Shown here piece after piece: positions 6,508-13,205 of a DNA stretch of 16,896 nt; the first letter of the stretch is position 1, and the number at the start of each line of letters is the position of its first letter. The notes below the pieces were generated by a model. That model worked only from the letters and a program-made list of their open reading frames with translations. It was not told where the DNA came from and did no database searches. Where the stretch lies: positions 1 to 16,896 of the forward strand of contig JBOGEN010000164.1 in assembly GCA_050743265.1 (NCBI GenBank), written 5' to 3'. Made by a program: the position numbers and the translations under genes. This DNA comes from JBOGEN01 sp050743265 (GTDB taxonomy: Bacteria; Actinomycetota; Actinomycetes; JBOGEN01).

Positions 6508-7953
6508 TCAGTCGTCCTCGACCAGGGTCAGCGAGACCTTGTGCTCCTCCCCGCCCCTGCGGTAGGTCAGCGAGACCTTGTCCCCCGGCACGTGGCTGCG
6601 GATCGCCGTGATGAGCTCCTCCGCGCTCGTCACCCGGTCCCCGTCCAGCGCGACGACGATGTCGCCGCCGCGCAGCCCGGCCTTGGCCGCGGGCCCGTCC
6701 GGGAGTACGGCTGGGGACTCGCCCGGAGGGTCGCCCAGGATGCGGGCCCCCTCCCCGTCGTAGCGCAGGTCGAGCGTCGCGCCGATGATCGGGTGCGTCG
6801 CCTCACCCGTACGGATCAGCTCCTCGGCCACCCGACGCGCCTGGTTCACCGGGATGGCGAACCCGAGGCCGATGCTGCCGGTCTGGTTGCCGAGGCCTGC
6901 GCCCAGGCTGGCGATCGCGGAGTTGATGCCCACGACCTCGCCGCGCCGGTTCACCAGCGGCCCGCCGGAGTTGCCCGGGTTGACCGCCGCATCGGTCTGG
7001 ATCGCGTTGATGAAGGAGCTCTCCCCCGCGCTCTCGCCGGCGGTGACGGGACGGTCGAGGGCGCTCACGATGCCGGACGTGACCGTGCCGGACAGGCCGA
7101 GCGGTGAGCCGATCGCGACCACGGGGTCGCCGACCACGACGTCGTCGGAGTTGCCCAGCCGGGCGGTCGGCAGGTCCCTTGCCTTGACCTTGATCACGGC
7201 GAGGTCGTAGCTCGCGTCGGACCCGACGATCTCCGCTTCCGCGCTCTCCTCGTCGTTGAACACGACGCGGATCTCGCCGCCGTCCGTGGCCGACTCGACG
7301 ACGTGGTTGTTCGTGAGGATGTAGCCGTCGCCCCGGATGACGAACCCCGAGCCGGTCCCGTCCGCCTCGCCGTCGGACACCTTGATCGAGACCACGCTCG
7401 GCAGCACGTTCCTGGCGATGCCGGCGACGCTGCCTGCGGAGCGTGCGGTCCCGCGGTCCGGGGGTGAGCCCAGGTCAGCCCCGCCGTCGATGACGGACGC
7501 CGGTTCGTCGTCCTGCGTGGCCAGCATCGCCGCTGCCGCACCGAGCCCGCCGGCCAGCAGCGCGATGACAACCGCGAGCACGACGAGCACGCCGAGGCCG
7601 GGCCCACGCCTCTCGCGCGGCAGGGTGCCCAGGGTGTCCGCCGGGTCCTGCCCGCCGTACCCGGTGCCGCCGTACCCAGGACCGCCGAACCCCGACCCGC
7701 CGTACGGCGGCTGCTGCCCGCCGTAACCGGGCTGACCGTACCCGGAGCCGCCGTACGACACGGGGGCGCCGTACCCGCCCGGTGCCCCGTACGCACCCGG
7801 CGCGCCGTACCCGCCCCCGTACGCGCCGGAGCCGCGACCCTCCGCGGAGGCGTTCTCCCGGGGGACCCACGGGTCGTCCTGCCCGGACGGGCCGGACGGG
7901 TCGGACCGCCACGGGGAGCGCGGGGTCTCGCGGCCGGTGCTCTCGTCACTCAT
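6508..7953 (-). CDS. htrA: Membrane-anchored HtrA (DegP/DegS-class) serine protease with PDZ domain
   Basis: This 481-residue protein has a cytoplasmic N-terminus of about 115 residues with a Gly/Tyr/Pro-rich repeat at 44-101, and a single membrane helix at about 120-146. A trypsin-like protease domain is displayed outside the membrane at about 170-375, and a C-terminal PDZ domain covers about 385-475 (GPAAKAGLRGGDIVVALDGD). The catalytic triad is intact: H217 in TNNHVVE, D250 in YDLAVIKV and S329 in GNSGGPLV. The protease is expected to degrade or sense misfolded envelope proteins. Downstream of sigE and its anti-sigma gene it may take part in releasing SigE. The ATG at 7953 has GAGGAG 12 bases upstream, a long spacing, so the exact start is less certain than the function. 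It is the counterpart of M. tuberculosis Rv1223. Confidence 0.93.
   Translation of the reverse strand: MSDESTGRETPRSPWRSDPSGPSGQDDPWVPRENASAEGRGSGAYGGGYGAPGAYGAPGGYGAPVSYGGSGYGQPGYGGQQPPYGGSGFGGPGYGGTGYGGQDPADTLGTLPRERRGPGLGVLVVLAVVIALLAGGLGAAAAMLATQDDEPASVIDGGADLGSPPDRGTARSAGSVAGIARNVLPSVVSIKVSDGEADGTGSGFVIRGDGYILTNNHVVESATDGGEIRVVFNDEESAEAEIVGSDASYDLAVIKVKARDLPTARLGNSDDVVVGDPVVAIGSPLGLSGTVTSGIVSALDRPVTAGESAGESSFINAIQTDAAVNPGNSGGPLVNRRGEVVGINSAIASLGAGLGNQTGSIGLGFAIPVNQARRVAEELIRTGEATHPIIGATLDLRYDGEGARILGDPPGESPAVLPDGPAAKAGLRGGDIVVALDGDRVTSAEELITAIRSHVPGDKVSLTYRRGGEEHKVSLTLVEDD
7651..7824 (-). repeat. Degenerate Gly-Tyr-Gly-Pro coding repeat in htrA
   Basis: On the minus strand the codons repeat a loose GGN-TAC-GGN unit and yield YGAPGAYGAPGGYGAP and GYGQPGYGGQQPPYGG. 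The protein segment (residues 44-101) is low-complexity, lies before the membrane helix, and is probably disordered in the cytoplasm. Slippage could make its length vary between strains. Confidence 0.75.
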
Positions 7954-8004
7954 CGGATCAGTCGGCTCCTCGTACCGGTCGTGCGTCGTCGGTGAGAACG
8001 TCGG

Positions 8005-9090
8005 TCAGCCGAAGGGGTTCAGCCAGGACACCACACGGCCGAACCCCCGGCCCACCCGGTTCAGCATCCCCGACTCCTCCTCCTCGTGCGGCAGGGACGT
8101 CACGACCGCCTGCACCGTCTCCCACGGTGCCTCCGCGAACACGGTGTACACGGTGCCGTCCGCCGACCACACCACTCGCCGTGGGAGACCCTCGTGGACG
8201 TGCACCGCGAGGCCGTGCACCCTGGCCGGGCGGTACCCGGCCGGGACCCCCTCCAACCTGCCGCGCTGCTGGAACACGGACACGGTGGACAGCCCGTCCG
8301 AGTAGGACAGGTGCAGCACCCCGCCCGGGCCCGAGCCGGACAGCGGCTGCCGACGTGCGTCGTACAGGGCGAGCCGGTCCGGCAGGCCCTGAGGACAGGA
8401 CCAGCCGGCTGCCCGCATCCGCCGCAGCCCCGCCTCGCTCACCCGCGTCGTCCAGGGCTGCGGCAGCACCGGGGGCAGGTGGGTCAGCGCCACCTGGTCC
8501 CGGCCGATGGCGATGTCGACGTACGCGCTCGCCCGGACGGTGCGCCCCGCGGAGTCGAGCGCGTGACGACGCAGCACGAGGCCGGTCGCGGCGTCCAGCC
8601 AGAACCTGCCCGCGACCGAGCGGTCGGTGCGCAGCGCCTCCACCACGTGCGCGTCCCGCCCGGCCACCCTCCCCGTGCCGGCCACCCGCAGGTCGTAGTT
8701 GCGCGCGAGCAGGGCGAGCGCTCCTCCGGTCGGGCCCTCGAGCCCGAGCACCGGCCGCCCGTCGCTCGAGAACACCGCACCCCCCGGGGTCTCCGGCGTG
8801 CTCTCCACCTGGACGGCGACGCCGTGTCCCGGCGCGTGCGCGACGTCCGCGATGTACGCGGTCGTGCCGGACGGGTCCCAGGCGGAGATGAACTGCGTCC
8901 CCCGGTAGCCCACCGACCGAGCCGCGTGCGCGGCCCGCTCCAGCAGACCGAGGGCGGCCTGCTCGCGCTCGAGGGGCGGCGGGTCCTGGGCGGCACGGGC
9001 CACCGGGAGCGTCCCGGCCCCGTACACGGTCATCGCGAGCCCGAGCGCCAGCGCGACCGAGGTGAGCGGGAGGGCGCGCGGCGAGATCAC
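8005..9090 (-). CDS. RseB-like (MucB/RseB) sigma-E regulatory protein, exported
   Basis: This 361-residue protein starts with a Sec-type signal sequence (SVALALGLAMTVYGAGTLPV, probable cleavage near ARA/AQ at 33-35). The body resembles the MucB/RseB N-terminal lipoprotein-carrier (LolA/LppX-like) fold. Recognisable stretches are YRGTQFISAWD, VVEALRTDRSVAGRFWLDAA and LVLRRHALD, in which mature-domain beta strands surround the typical RFWLD-x-xTGLVLRR motif. In proteobacteria RseB binds the anti-sigma factor RseA outside the membrane and protects it from proteolysis. The GTG at 9090 shares the GTGA overlap with the stop of the anti-sigma gene, which fixes the start and suggests equal synthesis. 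The C-terminus is an amphipathic segment (LNRVGRGFGRVVSWLNPFG). Assignment as RseB-like is by family resemblance plus context. Ligand binding is unknown. Confidence 0.8.
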   Translation of the reverse strand: MISPRALPLTSVALALGLAMTVYGAGTLPVARAAQDPPPLEREQAALGLLERAAHAARSVGYRGTQFISAWDPSGTTAYIADVAHAPGHGVAVQVESTPETPGGAVFSSDGRPVLGLEGPTGGALALLARNYDLRVAGTGRVAGRDAHVVEALRTDRSVAGRFWLDAATGLVLRRHALDSAGRTVRASAYVDIAIGRDQVALTHLPPVLPQPWTTRVSEAGLRRMRAAGWSCPQGLPDRLALYDARRQPLSGSGPGGVLHLSYSDGLSTVSVFQQRGRLEGVPAGYRPARVHGLAVHVHEGLPRRVVWSADGTVYTVFAEAPWETVQAVVTSLPHEEEESGMLNRVGRGFGRVVSWLNPFG

Positions 9091-9725
9091 CGGAAGACGG
9101 GCACGACCAGCGGGCTGACCTGGACCGGGGAGGACGGGACGAGGCCGGCCCGATCCGCACCGGTGCCGAACGTGCCCACGCCGCTCGCGGGACTCGACGG
9201 GCCGCCGACGGTCACGGCGGCGGCCGCCGGGTCGGTCAGCGGGATGTCGCCGGACGTCCCGGCGTGCTCCACGGCGAACTGGTCCACCGGGGGCACGACC
9301 GGCGGGCTGGACGAGGGCTGCTCCCCGCCGACGAGGAACGCCGTGGTGAGCGTCCCCGCGGCGAAAGAGGCGGCCACGAGGGAGAGTCGGCGGGTCCGCG
9401 AGGCCGTCGCGCCACCGGCGCCCCGTGGCGTCCGGGGTGCCCGGAGGGTGGCCGTCCGCAACGGGCGGGACGAGCCCCCGGGCATTCGGGGCCGGGTGGG
9501 CGGCAGCGGCTCGCCCGGCTCCCCAAGCGCCCGCAGGCGGGCGGTGAGCGCGTCGCTCGGGGCGGGGCCGCCGAGGGCGCTCGTCCGCTGCTTCACCGCG
9601 CGGACGGCCTCGACCTCGGCATGGCAGGACGGGCACCCGGCGACGTGCGCGAGCAGCCGGTCACGCTCGTCGTGTCTCACCTCGCCGTCGACGAGCGCGG
9701 CGACGCGGTCACCGAGATGGCTCAC
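9087..9725 (-). CDS. rseA: RseA-type zinc-binding anti-sigma factor, single-pass membrane protein
   Basis: This 212-residue protein has the cytosolic zinc-associated anti-sigma motif H27-x3-C31-x2-C34 (HVAGCPSC) in a short helical domain (residues 1-50, SHLGDRVAALVDGE), which binds and blocks the sigma factor. A basic linker follows, then one membrane helix at about 114-133 (LSLVAASFAAGTLTTAFLVG) and an outer segment rich in Pro, Ser and Val that would meet the RseB-like partner. The GTG at 9725 overlaps the stop of sigE as GTGA, and the gene's own stop overlaps the next gene in the same way. That fits a tightly coupled sigma/anti-sigma pair (M. tuberculosis Rv1221-Rv1222). An upstream in-frame extension overlaps sigE and is not family-like. 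Release probably needs proteolysis, with HtrA as a candidate. Confidence 0.9.
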   Translation of the reverse strand: MSHLGDRVAALVDGEVRHDERDRLLAHVAGCPSCHAEVEAVRAVKQRTSALGGPAPSDALTARLRALGEPGEPLPPTRPRMPGGSSRPLRTATLRAPRTPRGAGGATASRTRRLSLVAASFAAGTLTTAFLVGGEQPSSSPPVVPPVDQFAVEHAGTSGDIPLTDPAAAAVTVGGPSSPASGVGTFGTGADRAGLVPSSPVQVSPLVVPVFR

Positions 9726-10342
9726 GGGGCGTCCGCCTCCCGACCGGACGGTGAGGACGCCGCGTCGACGTCGAGGGTCTGGGCCTCGGAGTGCGGGGCA
9801 CGGTGGTCGAGCGCGGCGCGCAGCAGGGCGCGGCCGCGGTGGATGCGGCTTCGGACCGTGCCGAGCTTGATGCCCAGCGTGGCCGCGATCTCCTCGTACG
9901 AGAGGCCCTCGATGTCGCACAGCACCACGGCGGCGCGGAAGTCCGGCGGGAGCGCGGCCAGGGCCTTCTCGACGTCCGGGTCGAGGTGGCGGTCGTCGAA
10001 CACCTGGGCGGGGGTGGGCTCGCGGCCGGGCAGGCGCTCGGCGTCGCCGGCGAGCGCGTCGAACCGGATGCGCTGGCGCCGGCGCACCATGTCGAGGAAC
10101 AGGTTGGTCGTGATCCGGTGCAGCCAGCCCTCGAACGTGCCCGGCCGGTAGCTCGACAGCGAGCGGAACACCCGGACGAAGACCTCCTGGGTGAGGTCCT
10201 CGGCGTCGTGCGGGTCACCGCAGAGCCGGTACGCGAGTCGGTAGACGCGGGCCGAGTGGGTCTCGACGACCTGCTCCCAGGTGGGAGGGGTCCAGTCCTC
10301 GGGGACGGGGAGGTCGGGCGTGTACTCGGCGCGGTCGCTCAC
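9722..10342 (-). CDS. sigE: ECF sigma factor SigE (envelope stress)
   Basis: This 206-residue ECF sigma factor has only regions 2 and 4. Region 2 spans about 24-92 (VYRLAYRLCGDPHDAEDLTQ, GTFEGWLHRITTNLFLDMVR) and region 4 about 125-178 (LPPDFRAAVVLCDIEGLSYE, IAATLGIKLGTVRSRIHRGR). Both segments match M. tuberculosis SigE (Rv1221) almost residue for residue, as remembered. It directs RNA polymerase to GGAAC/CGTT-type promoters under envelope stress. The GTG at 10342 has a full AGGAGGT six bases upstream, which fixes the start. The frame stays open upstream to 10561, but that part lacks similarity. Mycobacterial SigE has a longer N-terminus. It is the first gene of the sigE-rseA-rseB-like-htrA-tatB string, and a self-type promoter lies about 155 bp upstream. 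Confidence 0.95.
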   Translation of the reverse strand: MSDRAEYTPDLPVPEDWTPPTWEQVVETHSARVYRLAYRLCGDPHDAEDLTQEVFVRVFRSLSSYRPGTFEGWLHRITTNLFLDMVRRRQRIRFDALAGDAERLPGREPTPAQVFDDRHLDPDVEKALAALPPDFRAAVVLCDIEGLSYEEIAATLGIKLGTVRSRIHRGRALLRAALDHRAPHSEAQTLDVDAASSPSGREADAP

Positions 10343-10496
10343 CGGCCCACCTCCTCCTTCTCCGGCTCGTGTCCACCGGCACGTTCCGCCGTGAGAGCCG
10401 TGACGTGCCGCCCTGCCTGCTCCCATGGTGCCCCCTGACGTGGCCGGACGCACCACCACGGGCGCAGGGGGCCGCGCCGACGGGCCTGTTGGAGGT

Positions 10497-10522
10497 AACG
10501 CCAGGTCCCACGGCGAGGTTCC
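10497..10522 (-). promoter_or_regulatory. Putative SigE-type ECF promoter upstream of sigE
   Basis: On the minus strand GGAAC (10522-10518), a 17-base spacer and CGTT (10500-10497) match the ECF promoter layout reported for SigE/SigH-like factors. Transcription would begin near 10490 and leave an untranslated leader of about 148 bases before sigE. The position and orientation suggest positive autoregulation. Confidence 0.55.
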
Positions 10523-10545
10523 CGCACCTGCGCATCCCGCCCCGA

Positions 10546-10551
10546 TAGGCT
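10546..10551 (+). promoter_or_regulatory. Putative -10 element (TAGGCT) for the O-methyltransferase gene
   Basis: TAGGCT fits TAnnnT. A start of transcription near 10558 would leave a leader of about 27 bases containing AGGAGGT and ending at the ATC codon at 10585. The -35 is not clear. Confidence 0.4.
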
Positions 10552-10573
10552 TCCCGATCACGGGGTCGCCGGG

Positions 10574-10580
10574 AGGAGGT
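10574..10580 (+). promoter_or_regulatory. Strong ribosome-binding site (AGGAGGT) that points to an ATC start
   Basis: AGGAGGT is followed by CACC and then ATC at 10585. The usual GGAGGTCACCATG arrangement is present except for the third base of the start codon. The next in-frame GTG is 50 bases away, too far for this site. Confidence 0.75.
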
Positions 10581-10584
10581 CACC

Positions 10585-11226
10585 ATCAACGGGATCCAGC
10601 CCACGAGCCTGGCGTACGCCGAGGCGTACGTGGCCGAGGACGACCCGCTCACCGCCGCGCGGCGCCGTGCCGACGAGCTCGGCGTCGTCCCGGTCGGCAC
10701 CGGAGCCGGTGCGAGCCTGCGCCTTCTCGCCGCCGCCACGGACGCGCGCGCCGTCGTCGAGGTGGGCACGGGCACCGGGGTCTCCGCGATCTGGCTGCTG
10801 CGGGGCATGCGCCCGGAGGGCGTCCTCACCAGCGTCGACGTCGAGCCCGAGCACCAGCGGATGGCACGGCAGTCCCTCTCGGAGGCCGGGTTCCCGCCGA
10901 ACCGGGCGCGGCTGATCACCGGCCGTGCCAGCGAGGTGCTGCCGCGCCTCACCGACGAGGCGTACGACCTGGTGTTCTGCGACGGGGAGAAGCGCGAGTA
11001 CCCGGACTACCTGGCCGAGGCGGCCCGGCTGCTCCGGCCGGGCGGCGTGGTCGCGTTCGACAACGCGCTCTGGCACGACCGGGTCGCCGACCCGGCACAG
11101 CGCGACCCGGACACGGTCGCGATCCGCGAGGTCTGCGAGACCCTGCTCGAGGACGAGCGCTTCCTGCCGGCGATGCTGCCGGTCGGTGACGGCCTGCTGG
11201 CCGCCGTACGGCGCCGACCGGCCTGA
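10585..11226 (+). CDS. SAM-dependent O-methyltransferase (Rv1220c-like), apparent ATC start
   Basis: This 213-residue protein belongs to the class I methyltransferases of the catechol/caffeoyl-CoA O-methyltransferase type. The SAM-binding motif I is VEVGTGTG at about 58-65. An acidic residue at the end of strand 2 (SVDVEPEHQRMARQ), motif DLVFCDGEK and LLRPGGVVAFDN follow in order. The substrate is unknown. Homologues next to sigE in Streptomyces and mycobacteria carry the N-terminal segment equivalent to TSLAYAEAYVAEDD, which in this gene lies upstream of the first GTG (10630). The frame upstream reaches a stop at 10546 with no ATG, GTG or TTG. The only start with a Shine-Dalgarno sequence is the ATC at 10585; CTG 10609 and GTG 10630 are alternatives. 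It diverges from sigE and its stop is 3 bp from that of pepA. Confidence 0.85.
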   Translation: MNGIQPTSLAYAEAYVAEDDPLTAARRRADELGVVPVGTGAGASLRLLAAATDARAVVEVGTGTGVSAIWLLRGMRPEGVLTSVDVEPEHQRMARQSLSEAGFPPNRARLITGRASEVLPRLTDEAYDLVFCDGEKREYPDYLAEAARLLRPGGVVAFDNALWHDRVADPAQRDPDTVAIREVCETLLEDERFLPAMLPVGDGLLAAVRRRPA

Positions 11227-11229
11227 CGC

Positions 11230-12732
11230 TCAGAGCCCGTTCTCGAGCCAGCGCAGCAGGACCCGGGCGCCGAACCCGGTGCCCCCCTTGGTGATCTCGT
11301 CGCTGTCTTTCTGGGCCCGTGCCGGCCCGGCGATGTCCAGGTGGGCCCACGTACGGGCGCCGGCGAACTCGCGCAGGAACAGCGCGGCCGTGATCGAGCC
11401 CCCGGAGGCGTGCGGGTCCGTGGAGACGTGGCAGAGGTCCGCGACGTCCGAGTCGAGGGACGCGCGGTAGTCCGCCACCAGCGGCATCCGCCACAGCCGT
11501 TCCCCGCTGTCCTCCCCCGCCGCGACGAGTGCCTCGGCGAGCGCGTCGTCGTCGGAGTACGCCGCGGCGTGGGTACGCCCCAGCGCGAGGGCGGCGGCAC
11601 CGGTCAGCGTGGCCACGTCGACGACCACGTCCGGGTCGAGGGCCGCGTCCGCGTACGCCAGCGCGTCGGCGAGCACGAGGCGGCCCTCGGCGTCGGTGTT
11701 CACCACCTCGACCGTGCGCCCGCCGTACTGGGTGAGCACGTCCCCCGGGCGGTACGCCGAGCCGGACGGCATGTTCTCTGCGGCTGCGACCAGCCCGGTC
11801 ACGCGTACGGGCACCCCGCTGGCGCGCAGCGCCCCCATCACCGCGATGACCGCCGCTCCCCCGGACATGTCCGTCTTCATCGGCACCATGGCCTCGCGGG
11901 GCTTGAGGCTGAGGCCGCCGGTGTCGAACGTGATGCCCTTGCCGACGAGCACGACGTGCGGCGTCGACGGGCCCGCCACGTCCGGCGTGTACGTGAGCTC
12001 GACGAGCCGTGGCGGGCTCGCAGAACCCTGGCCGACTGCGACGATGCCGCCGAACCCCTCGTCCCGCAGCGCGCGGGCGTCCCGGACGTGCACGGCCAGG
12101 CCGGACCGGCTGGCGACCAGCGCCGCCTGCTCGGCGAGCCACTGCGGCGTCTTCTCCTGCGAGGGCGTGTTCGCGAGGTCACGAGCGGTGTGGACCGCCT
12201 CGGCAGTGACGACGGCCCGCCCCAGGGTCTCGCGTGCCATGTCGGGCTCGTCCACCACGAGCGTGACCTGCTCGACCAGGCCCGGCTGCTTGGGCTGCGA
12301 CCGGCGGGTGAACGTGTACGCGGCGAGCGCCAGCCCCTCGACGAACGCCCGCAGCCCGTCGAAAGGAGCCTCAGCGGTGCCCGAGACGACCGAGGTGACC
12401 AGCCGCGTGCGCCCCGCGGCCCGGCGAGCGAGCGCCGCCCCGGCGCGGCGAAGCGCGGCCGGGGAGCCGTCGCCCACACCGACGAGCAGCGCGACCGCGA
12501 GCGAGGACCCGTCCGTGACCGGGACGGCGAGCACCTCGCCCGGGTCCCCGGTCGCCTTCTCGCGGGCGAGCAGGTCAGGCAGGTCGAGGGCGAGGACCCC
12601 GGCGACCTCATCGGCCCCGGGGCCCGGCTCGGGCCCGTCCTCGCCACGGGCGAGGGGAACGGCGACGGCGTCCGCGTCGGGCGCGGCGGCGAGCAGCGGC
12701 CTGGCCGCGAGGGTGAGACCCGGCAGAGCCAC
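11230..12732 (-). CDS. pepA: Leucyl aminopeptidase, M17 family (PepA)
   Basis: This 500-residue protein has an N-terminal macro-like domain (about 1-165) and a C-terminal di-metal catalytic domain. The family signature NTDAEGRL is at 345-352. The metal and catalytic residues K265, D270, D288, D347, E349 and R351 have the same spacing as K270, D275, D293, D352, E354 and R356 of E. coli PepA. It removes N-terminal amino acids in peptide turnover and acts in the cytoplasm as a hexamer in known members. The GTG at 12732 has AAAGGA six bases upstream. It follows the DUF3117 gene on the same strand after a 152-bp gap with strong hairpins. The stop lies 3 bp from the end of the convergent methyltransferase gene. 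E. coli PepA also binds DNA, but nothing here shows that. Confidence 0.95.
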   Translation of the reverse strand: MALPGLTLAARPLLAAAPDADAVAVPLARGEDGPEPGPGADEVAGVLALDLPDLLAREKATGDPGEVLAVPVTDGSSLAVALLVGVGDGSPAALRRAGAALARRAAGRTRLVTSVVSGTAEAPFDGLRAFVEGLALAAYTFTRRSQPKQPGLVEQVTLVVDEPDMARETLGRAVVTAEAVHTARDLANTPSQEKTPQWLAEQAALVASRSGLAVHVRDARALRDEGFGGIVAVGQGSASPPRLVELTYTPDVAGPSTPHVVLVGKGITFDTGGLSLKPREAMVPMKTDMSGGAAVIAVMGALRASGVPVRVTGLVAAAENMPSGSAYRPGDVLTQYGGRTVEVVNTDAEGRLVLADALAYADAALDPDVVVDVATLTGAAALALGRTHAAAYSDDDALAEALVAAGEDSGERLWRMPLVADYRASLDSDVADLCHVSTDPHASGGSITAALFLREFAGARTWAHLDIAGPARAQKDSDEITKGGTGFGARVLLRWLENGL

Positions 12733-12798
12733 ACGGGGTCCTTTCGGTTGGTCAGCGTGCGGGTCGGCGAGTCGGGGGCGCCTCCCGGGAACGGCGAC

Positions 12799-12862
12799 GG
12801 CCCCGCCCGCCCCTCCCGGGCAATCGGACGGGGCCGCGACAGCCCCGCTTCGGGAGCGGAGC
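12799..12862 (-). terminator. Three overlapping hairpins between the DUF3117 gene and pepA
   Basis: Reading the minus strand, hairpin C pairs 12862-12855 with 12849-12842 (8 bp with one G-U, loop of five). Hairpin B pairs GCCCCG-complement 12847-12842 with 12834-12829 (6 bp). Hairpin A pairs 12835-12829 with 12805-12799 (7 bp). C and A can form together, while B excludes both. They may simply end the DUF3117 transcript, and the arrangement is also compatible with attenuation of pepA. No T-tract follows. GC-rich DNA yields such pairings by chance, hence the low score. Confidence 0.4.
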
Positions 12863-12884
12863 CTTCAGCGGCTCGGTCGACGGC

Positions 12885-13052
12885 TCAGCCGGCGACGTCC
12901 TTGAGAGCGGCGCCCAGAGCCCCCGCCTCGTCCGCCGAGAGCTCCACGACGAGACGCCCGCCCCCCTCGAGTGGGACGCGCATGACGATGCCGCGCCCCT
13001 CCTTGGTGACCTCGAGCGGACCGTCGCCCGTCCGCGGCTTCATGGCCGCCAT
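12885..13052 (-). CDS. DUF3117 small protein (Rv1211-like)
   Basis: This 55-residue protein begins MAAMKPRTGDGPLEVTKEGR and continues with a glycine-rich turn (LEGGGRLVVELSADEAGAL) and a C-terminal helix. Length and sequence match the highly conserved actinobacterial DUF3117 family, including M. tuberculosis Rv1211, which I recall being reported as calmodulin-like. No accepted function exists. The ATG at 13052 has GGGGAG five bases upstream. A second ATG three codons in is an alternative. It lies upstream of pepA on the same strand and diverges from the paaX-type gene. Minus-strand GATAAT at 13138-13133 is a candidate promoter giving a leader of about 75 bases. An overlapping longer frame covering 12865-13284 is a shadow. 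Confidence 0.93.
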   Translation of the reverse strand: MAAMKPRTGDGPLEVTKEGRGIVMRVPLEGGGRLVVELSADEAGALGAALKDVAG

Positions 13053-13132
13053 GCTCGCTCCCCTTCCTGTGCGCGTCGCGCCAGGCGCCGCGTCGCCACG
13101 CCGCGGCGCAGCCCTCGTGATGAACCGGGAGC

Positions 13133-13138
13133 ATTATC
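13133..13138 (-). promoter_or_regulatory. Putative -10 element (GATAAT) of the DUF3117 gene
   Basis: GATAAT matches five of six bases of the consensus on the minus strand. The TTCCGT hexamer 18 bases upstream is a weak -35. The leader to the ATG would be about 75 bases long. Confidence 0.45.
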
Positions 13139-13156
13139 CCCCTACGGGTCTCGCCG

Positions 13157-13173
13157 ACGGAATCGATCTCCGT
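13157..13173. repeat. Dyad ACGGA-N7-TCCGT, candidate PaaX-type operator
   Basis: The two 5-bp arms flank a centre containing ATCGAT. The dyad covers the expected -35 area of the paaX promoter and lies 19 bases before the -10 of the DUF3117 gene on the other strand. An autoregulatory operator is a reasonable guess. Confidence 0.35.
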
Positions 13174-13193
13174 GGCCCGCCCCTGCCATGCGG

Positions 13194-13199
13194 CAGACT
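13194..13199 (+). promoter_or_regulatory. Putative -10 element (CAGACT) of the PaaX-family gene
   Basis: CAGACT is followed by six bases and GTG 13206. It parallels CAGGCT-N6-GTG at 66-80, which argues for a leaderless start at 13206 rather than at the ATG 13188 upstream. Confidence 0.4.
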
Positions 13200-13205
13200 G
13201 GCCGC

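Noticed and set aside
8086..9870. + strand open frame of 594 codons opposite the rseB-like and rseA genes
   Set aside because: The minus-strand genes have a signal peptide, a zinc motif and coupled starts. The + frame is arginine- and glycine-rich filler.
9726..9920. In-frame upstream extension of rseA to 9920
   Set aside because: It overlaps the 3' end of sigE and encodes a basic Pro/Arg-rich segment. The GTGA junction gives a better start.
10350..10394. A second GGAAC (minus strand, within 10381-10390) upstream of sigE
   Set aside because: At 16-18 bases downstream there is no GTT or CGTT, so it is not a convincing ECF promoter.
13188..13205. ATG at 13188 as start of the PaaX-family gene
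   Set aside because: It adds six residues not seen at the family N-terminus, has no ribosome-binding site, and would overlap the proposed -10.
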